DNA of 64,000 nt from Clostridiales bacterium (lineage in GTDB: Bacteria > Bacillota > Clostridia > Christensenellales > Borkfalkiaceae). Shown here in pieces: positions 60,667-64,000 of this stretch (positions are counted from its first letter, which is position 1; every line of letters starts with the position of its first letter). The notes below the pieces were generated by a model. That model saw only the letters and a list, made by a program, of their open reading frames with translations, made no database searches and had not been told where the DNA came from. Position numbers and translations under genes: made by a program. The stretch is from NCBI GenBank assembly GCA_023667345.1, contig JAMPAF010000005.1:1-64000 (forward strand), read 5' to 3'.

Positions 60667-62007
60667 TTATCCCTTTATCCCCTTGAATTTTTCGTTCACG
60701 TCCTCGCCGCAGTCGGCAAGGCAAACCGCGTATTGCACGTCCTTTTTATATTGATTTAAAAGTTTTTTAACGTCCTTATATTTTTCGCCGTCAACGGGGA
60801 TTTTTTTCGCGTCGGCTAAATTTAGCGCGGAGTAGTTCGCCGCGATATCCAGCGCCGCCCGCTTGGCAAAGAGCAAACTTTCCAGAAGCGAGTTGGAAGC
60901 AAGTCGGTTTTTGCCGTGCACGCCGTTGCAGCACGTTTCGCCCACCGCGTAAAGCCTCGGCAAAACCGTTCTGCCGTTTAAATCGCTGTACACGCCGCCC
61001 ATAAAGTAGTGTATTGCGGGCACGACGGGAATGGGCTGGGTAAAAACGTCGTACCCCTCCTCCGCGCACTTTGCGACAATCTGCGGGAAGTGGCTCTCTG
61101 TTTCCTCTCTCGGGATAGGGCGCATATCCAGCCATACGAAGTCGGTGCCGTCCTTTTTCATCTGCTCGGCAACGGCTTTCGTCACGACGTCGCGCGGTTT
61201 GAGCTCGTCGGTAAAGCGGTTGAAATTTTTGTCTAAAAGGTGCGCGCCCTCGCCGCGGACAGACTCGGATATCAAAAACCTTCTGCCTCTTTTTTTAGAA
61301 TAGAGCGTCGTCGGGTGCGTCTGTATATAATTTATATGGTCCACCCTCACGCCGTGCCTGAGGCAAATCGCCAACGCGTCGCCCGAAACGGTGCGATAGT
61401 TGGTGGAATTGGAAAACGCGCCACCGATACCGCCCGTCGCAAGCACCGTGTAGTCGGCATAAACCTTTTTAACAACCATTTCCGCCTTATCGTAAACTAC
61501 AATTCCAACGCACTTTTCGCCGTCCTCAATAATATCGAGCATAACCACGTTGGGCGCAATCTGCACGTTTTTAAGCTTTTGCACGCCGCGCATGAGCGAG
61601 GTCGTTATTTCGTTGCCCGTGCTGTCCTCGTGATAGCAAATGCGGGGCGAGGTGTGCCCGCCCTCGCGCGTATAAACAAGAGTGCCGTCGGCATTTTTGG
61701 CAAAGTCCACGCCTAAATTTATCAAATCGCCTATAATCTCGCGCGAGCCGTTTATCATACACTTTACCGCGTCGGGGTTGTTTTCGCCGTGACCCGCGCG
61801 CAGAGTGTCGTTATAATATTCGTCGAAATCGCTATCGCCGCGCAAAACGCAAATGCCGCCCTGCGCCAAATAGCTGTCGCTTTCGCGCGGGGAGTTTTTG
61901 CAGATTATAAGAGCCGACTTTTCGCGCGGCAAATTGAGCGCGCAGTTCAAGCCCGCAACGCCCGCACCCACGATTACCACGTCGTACTTTCGGTTAATCA
62001 GTGACAT
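60667..62007 (-). CDS. nadB: L-aspartate oxidase
   Basis: 446 aa. FAD enzyme that oxidises aspartate to iminoaspartate, the first step of de novo NAD synthesis. FAD loop VVIVGAGVAGLNCA, DSYLAQGGI, HEDSTGNEI and the C-terminal GETCCNGVHGKNRLASNSLLE are diagnostic. The start at 62007 gives the usual short N-terminus; an alternative GTG start at 62049 would lie only 4 bp before the promoter -10 edge and was rejected. Shorter than typical NadB at its C-terminus, where the helical domain is reduced. nadA is not in this window. Confidence 0.94.
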   Translation of the reverse strand: MSLINRKYDVVIVGAGVAGLNCALNLPREKSALIICKNSPRESDSYLAQGGICVLRGDSDFDEYYNDTLRAGHGENNPDAVKCMINGSREIIGDLINLGVDFAKNADGTLVYTREGGHTSPRICYHEDSTGNEITTSLMRGVQKLKNVQIAPNVVMLDIIEDGEKCVGIVVYDKAEMVVKKVYADYTVLATGGIGGAFSNSTNYRTVSGDALAICLRHGVRVDHINYIQTHPTTLYSKKRGRRFLISESVRGEGAHLLDKNFNRFTDELKPRDVVTKAVAEQMKKDGTDFVWLDMRPIPREETESHFPQIVAKCAEEGYDVFTQPIPVVPAIHYFMGGVYSDLNGRTVLPRLYAVGETCCNGVHGKNRLASNSLLESLLFAKRAALDIAANYSALNLADAKKIPVDGEKYKDVKKLLNQYKKDVQYAVCLADCGEDVNEKFKGIKG

Positions 62008-62040
62008 ATCAATGACCTTGAATTTTTCTATGTGAATAAA

Positions 62041-62069
62041 AGTATACACAAAAACTTTACACCTGTCAA
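62041..62069 (-). promoter_or_regulatory. SigA promoter of nadB-nadC-niaR
   Basis: On the minus strand TTGACA (62069-62064), 17-nt spacer, TATACT (62046-62041). Confidence 0.85.
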
Positions 62070-62081
62070 GTCTGATGTAAA
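62056..62081. promoter_or_regulatory. NiaR operator candidate over the nad promoter
   Basis: TTTACA and TGTAAA face each other across 14 bp and span the -35 box. The segment includes ACAGGTGTAAA, which resembles NiaR half-sites as I recall them. The niaR gene lies in the controlled operon, so autoregulation is likely. Confidence 0.6.
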
Positions 62082-62097
62082 CCTTTTTCGTGAAAAT

Positions 62098-62120
62098 TTG
62101 ACTTCGACAGTATAAGTCAA
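62098..62120. promoter_or_regulatory. Second inverted repeat in the nadB/62179 divergent region
   Basis: TTGACTT and AAGTCAA are separated by 9 bp. It lies between the nad promoter and the plus-strand gene at 62179. It may bind a regulator of that gene; nothing else supports it. Confidence 0.4.
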
Positions 62121-62178
62121 AAAAGTGCGTGATTAATTTGCGGGCGGCTTAATATTATAACGTGTAAGGAGAAATTAA

Positions 62179-62619
62179 ATGAAAGCAAGTCAGATTTTTT
62201 GTATGCGGATTGCAAGCGAGAACAAAAAAAAGCGCGGCTACATATTGGCTGTAAGCTGCGTTAAAGATATGATTGAGGGCTATATATGCTGCGACGAACG
62301 CGAAAACGAGTTTTTTGCCGAGAGCGCGGGCGTGAAATTTGCGGGCGGTGAGGCGACCTTTTTACTTACGGGTAAAGAGAATAAAAAGGGGTACCGCCTA
62401 AGGCTCGGTCAGCCGCTGTATTCAAGCGGCGGAAAGTTTTTGGGGTATATCGACGACTATACGGTGAAAGGCAGCCGCATAGTCTTTGCACACTCGGGAA
62501 AGCGCAAATTCCCATTTTCCCGTCTGATTGTGGGCGACGTGGTCATTTTAAGGGATGAAGCCGCTTTCGCCGAAATTGTCGCAAAGGATATGTTTATCGG
62601 CGCCCTCTGCGGGGAGTGA
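62179..62619 (+). CDS. Small hypothetical protein, PRC-barrel-like
   Basis: 146 aa. Mostly beta, with two similar halves: YILAVSCVKDMIEGYICC and KFLGYIDDYTVKGSRIVF. The second is the pattern of a PRC-barrel. No signal peptide or TM segment. A strong AAGGAG precedes the ATG. Divergent from nadB. PRC-barrels occur in sporulation, RNA-processing and envelope proteins, so the role stays open. Confidence 0.75.
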   Translation: MKASQIFCMRIASENKKKRGYILAVSCVKDMIEGYICCDERENEFFAESAGVKFAGGEATFLLTGKENKKGYRLRLGQPLYSSGGKFLGYIDDYTVKGSRIVFAHSGKRKFPFSRLIVGDVVILRDEAAFAEIVAKDMFIGALCGE

Positions 62620-62900
62620 GGAGAATGCAGAATTAAGAATGTAGAATTAAGAATGAAGGTCGGAGTAATCAACCTCTATCGTCACTGCGTGACACTTTCC
62701 CCTTTGAAAGGGGAAAGCAAGGGGTTGGTACCCGTCATTGCGAGGTTGCGCAGCAACCGCGGCAATCCAGAATTACGTAGTCTGCGAAGAGTACCTCGTA
62801 GAGGGGATAGAGGTTGATTTAATCCCTAATCCCTAATCCCTAATCCCTAATTCCTAATTCCAAAATTCTTAATTCTTAATTCTGAATTCTGAATTCCTAA
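62620..62900. repeat. Repeat block with the longest heptanucleotide tract
   Basis: A heptad tract (62623-62657), a CTTTCCCC/GGGGAAAG hairpin (62693-62716), a GTCATTGCGAGG...GCAATCCAG half element (62734-62771), and a run of about 11 heptads (62821-62898), from AATCCCT units to AATTCTT/AATTCTG units. The tract runs into the stop codon of the next minus-strand gene. No gene. Confidence 0.8.
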
Positions 62901-63524
62901 TTACAAATCATACTTTGCCATAAGCTTTAAAAGCGCGTTGAACATATCGTTGAGCGCCTCGCCCTCCTGCGGGGAAAGCACGCCCTTTACCTTTAACACG
63001 GTGAGGGCGGTCTTCATTTTTTCCAGCTCCTGCCTGTCCCCCCTGCCTAAATTTTTCATAAGCAGTTTGTCGGCAATAGATAGGGCGTGGTCGAGCCGCA
63101 CTCCGCTAGTTGCCGCAACCTGCGGGGAAGCTTGCGCGGGCTGAACCTGCCGCGGACGCGCGGGCATTACAGAAACGTTGGCGGGCATCTGCGAGCTGTC
63201 GTTCTTCTTATTTTTAACTTTGACAAGCGAAAGAACCCCGTAAACAACGTAGCCGGCAAGCCACACCGCCACCGCGGCGGCAACCGACTTTGCAAGCGTA
63301 AATTCGCACAAAAATACGGCGAGGGTGACCGCCGTAAACGCGTTGACAAGCCACATAAACATTCGCTTGTCGTGCGCGCGCCACCTCTTCGAAAAGACGC
63401 AACCCAAAAGCGCGGCGAGCGCCACCGCGCCGAACGCCGACAGGTCGATTATTGCAAGCAGAGCGAAATTTGCGCCGCCGAATTGATTCAGCACGCTTTT
63501 AAAAAACTCGGTAACGTTTTCCAT
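62901..63524 (-). CDS. Hypothetical membrane protein with cytosolic helical tail
   Basis: 207 aa. Three hydrophobic segments at about 20-42, 58-74 and 80-101 are followed by a Lys-rich turn (KVKNKKND), a Pro/Gln/Ala-rich linker (about 112-140) and a C-terminal helical domain (about 143-207, DHALSIADKLLMKNLGR...). Not recognised. It sits 63 bp downstream of addA on the same strand. No catalytic motif. Confidence 0.8.
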   Translation of the reverse strand: MENVTEFFKSVLNQFGGANFALLAIIDLSAFGAVALAALLGCVFSKRWRAHDKRMFMWLVNAFTAVTLAVFLCEFTLAKSVAAAVAVWLAGYVVYGVLSLVKVKNKKNDSSQMPANVSVMPARPRQVQPAQASPQVAATSGVRLDHALSIADKLLMKNLGRGDRQELEKMKTALTVLKVKGVLSPQEGEALNDMFNALLKLMAKYDL

Positions 63525-63587
63525 ACGTGCCGATTATAGCCCGCATTTGCGCGCGATAGCGGGTAATTTTTGTCTGATTTTGTTCTA

Positions 63588-64000
63588 TTAAAAAATTTCC
63601 ACCGTGCGGCAGGCGTAAATGTTTACAATCGTTGCCGAAACCGCGCTTTCGGGCAAGCCGTAAATTTTGCCCACAACGTTTTTGTACAGCGCAAGCTGCG
63701 GCAGATAGTGCGCGCGCAGATAGTCGTCCCCGTGCGAGGTGTACTTGTAGTCGATTATGTGCGCCGAGACGATTTTGCCGCCCTCGCGCCGGACGTGCAG
63801 TAAGTCGATTGCGCCCTGACAAATTACCGAGTTGCCGTCGTCCGCGCACGCCCCCGCGCTTACGCCGCCCGCTTTTATTGCAAGATAGTCCGCCGACGGC
63901 AGTCTGCAAACGAACTCCCTTTCGCGGAAAACCGAGCTGTTTTCAATACCCGAAAATACGGGCATTTTGAGTATGTTTACAAGCCGTTCCGCACTTATCA
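63588..64000 (-). CDS. addA: AddA helicase-nuclease, C-terminal end (cut by window edge)
   Basis: The frame is open to the edge at 64000; about 136 residues are visible. They form the C-terminal RecB-like nuclease domain: GAIDLL (catalytic Asp), IIDYKYT (D-x-K) and YLPQLALY, preceded by VFREREFVCRLPS as in AddA. AddAB processes DNA double-strand breaks for RecA loading. The N-terminal helicase would lie beyond the window. An internal ATG at 63965 is not the start. Confidence 0.85.
   Translation of the reverse strand, partial: ISAERLVNILKMPVFSGIENSSVFREREFVCRLPSADYLAIKAGGVSAGACADDGNSVICQGAIDLLHVRREGGKIVSAHIIDYKYTSHGDDYLRAHYLPQLALYKNVVGKIYGLPESAVSATIVNIYACRTVEIF

Noticed and set aside
62008..62049. 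GTG start for nadB at 62049
   Set aside because: It would begin within the -10/start-site region of the nad promoter. The ATG at 62007 gives the normal N-terminus.
62821..62898. Telomere-like CCCTAAT repeats
   Set aside because: The unit is 7 nt and changes gradually into the common AATTCTT heptads found all over the window, so it is part of that repeat family.
20312..62906. Possible CRISPR arrays from clustered direct repeats
   Set aside because: Units are 7 nt with no spacers and no cas genes are present.

Overview
The window carries 42 protein-coding genes (two of them at or near the window edges) and many repeat-filled intergenic spacers. I saw no rRNA, tRNA, CRISPR array, integrase or transposase. 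The gene set fits an uncultured anaerobic member of the Clostridia/Firmicutes: a NiaR-controlled NAD operon, an AddA-type nuclease, TTGACA-17-TATAAT promoters with AGGAG ribosome sites, BIG2/MBG-type surface proteins, a GH4 glycosidase and an EFR1-type ferredoxin-flavodoxin. The genus cannot be read from the sequence.

Region 1 (24-19803, minus strand) is the most interesting part. It is one tightly packed transcription unit of nine genes. In transcription order they are an Hsp70/actin-fold ATPase, a DEAH SNF2-like helicase with a long Cys-rich tail, a zinc-ribbon protein, a five-TM membrane protein with a large MBG/Ig-type ectodomain, a Sel1-like helical protein, a coiled-coil protein, a C-terminal HExxH metallopeptidase, a 1519-aa DUF4011-type SF1 helicase with a decayed nuclease-like tail, and a short basic coiled-coil protein. 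Neighbouring genes overlap or lie 0-27 nt apart. A single extended -10 promoter with a perfect 20-bp palindrome at the start site precedes the unit. I do not recognise this combination as a named system. It looks like a conflict- or stress-response machine that joins nucleic-acid remodelling, chaperone-type switching, proteolysis and an envelope component.

Region 2 (20346-30136) holds the general chaperone operon grpE-dnaK-dnaJ without a visible CIRCE element, a tyrosine-phosphatase gene with an apparently leaderless mRNA, a hypothetical gene, and the amino-sugar operon glmM-glmS. Region 3 (30794-35277) holds two surface proteins that share a short TM segment ending in AWF. The larger one is bracketed by inverted copies of a repeat. 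The smaller one has a 35-nt perfectly alternating pyrimidine/purine tract in its leader.

Region 4 (35500-44260, plus strand) is a branched-chain amino-acid block: ilvB-ilvN, ilvD, a beta-helix-like hypothetical gene, leuC-leuD, leuB and a YggS-type PLP protein. ilvC and leuA are not in the window. Region 5 (44729-54879) carries an SDR/EFR1 gene pair, a GH4 glycosidase, tandem YbjN-like paralogues, a self-regulated TetR-ABC exporter operon and a P2A calcium-type ATPase. Region 6 (55298-64000) carries a lipoprotein pectate lyase with three BIG2 domains, the nadB-nadC-niaR operon with its likely operator, two small unknown genes and the C-terminus of addA at the window edge.

Nearly every spacer longer than about 150 bp is filled by one of several repeat families: heptanucleotide AT-rich tracts, elements bounded by GTCATT/AATGAC with covarying hairpins, and CCTTCCCC/GGGGAAGG palindromic modules. 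These repeats, not mobile genes, are the main sign of genome plasticity here.
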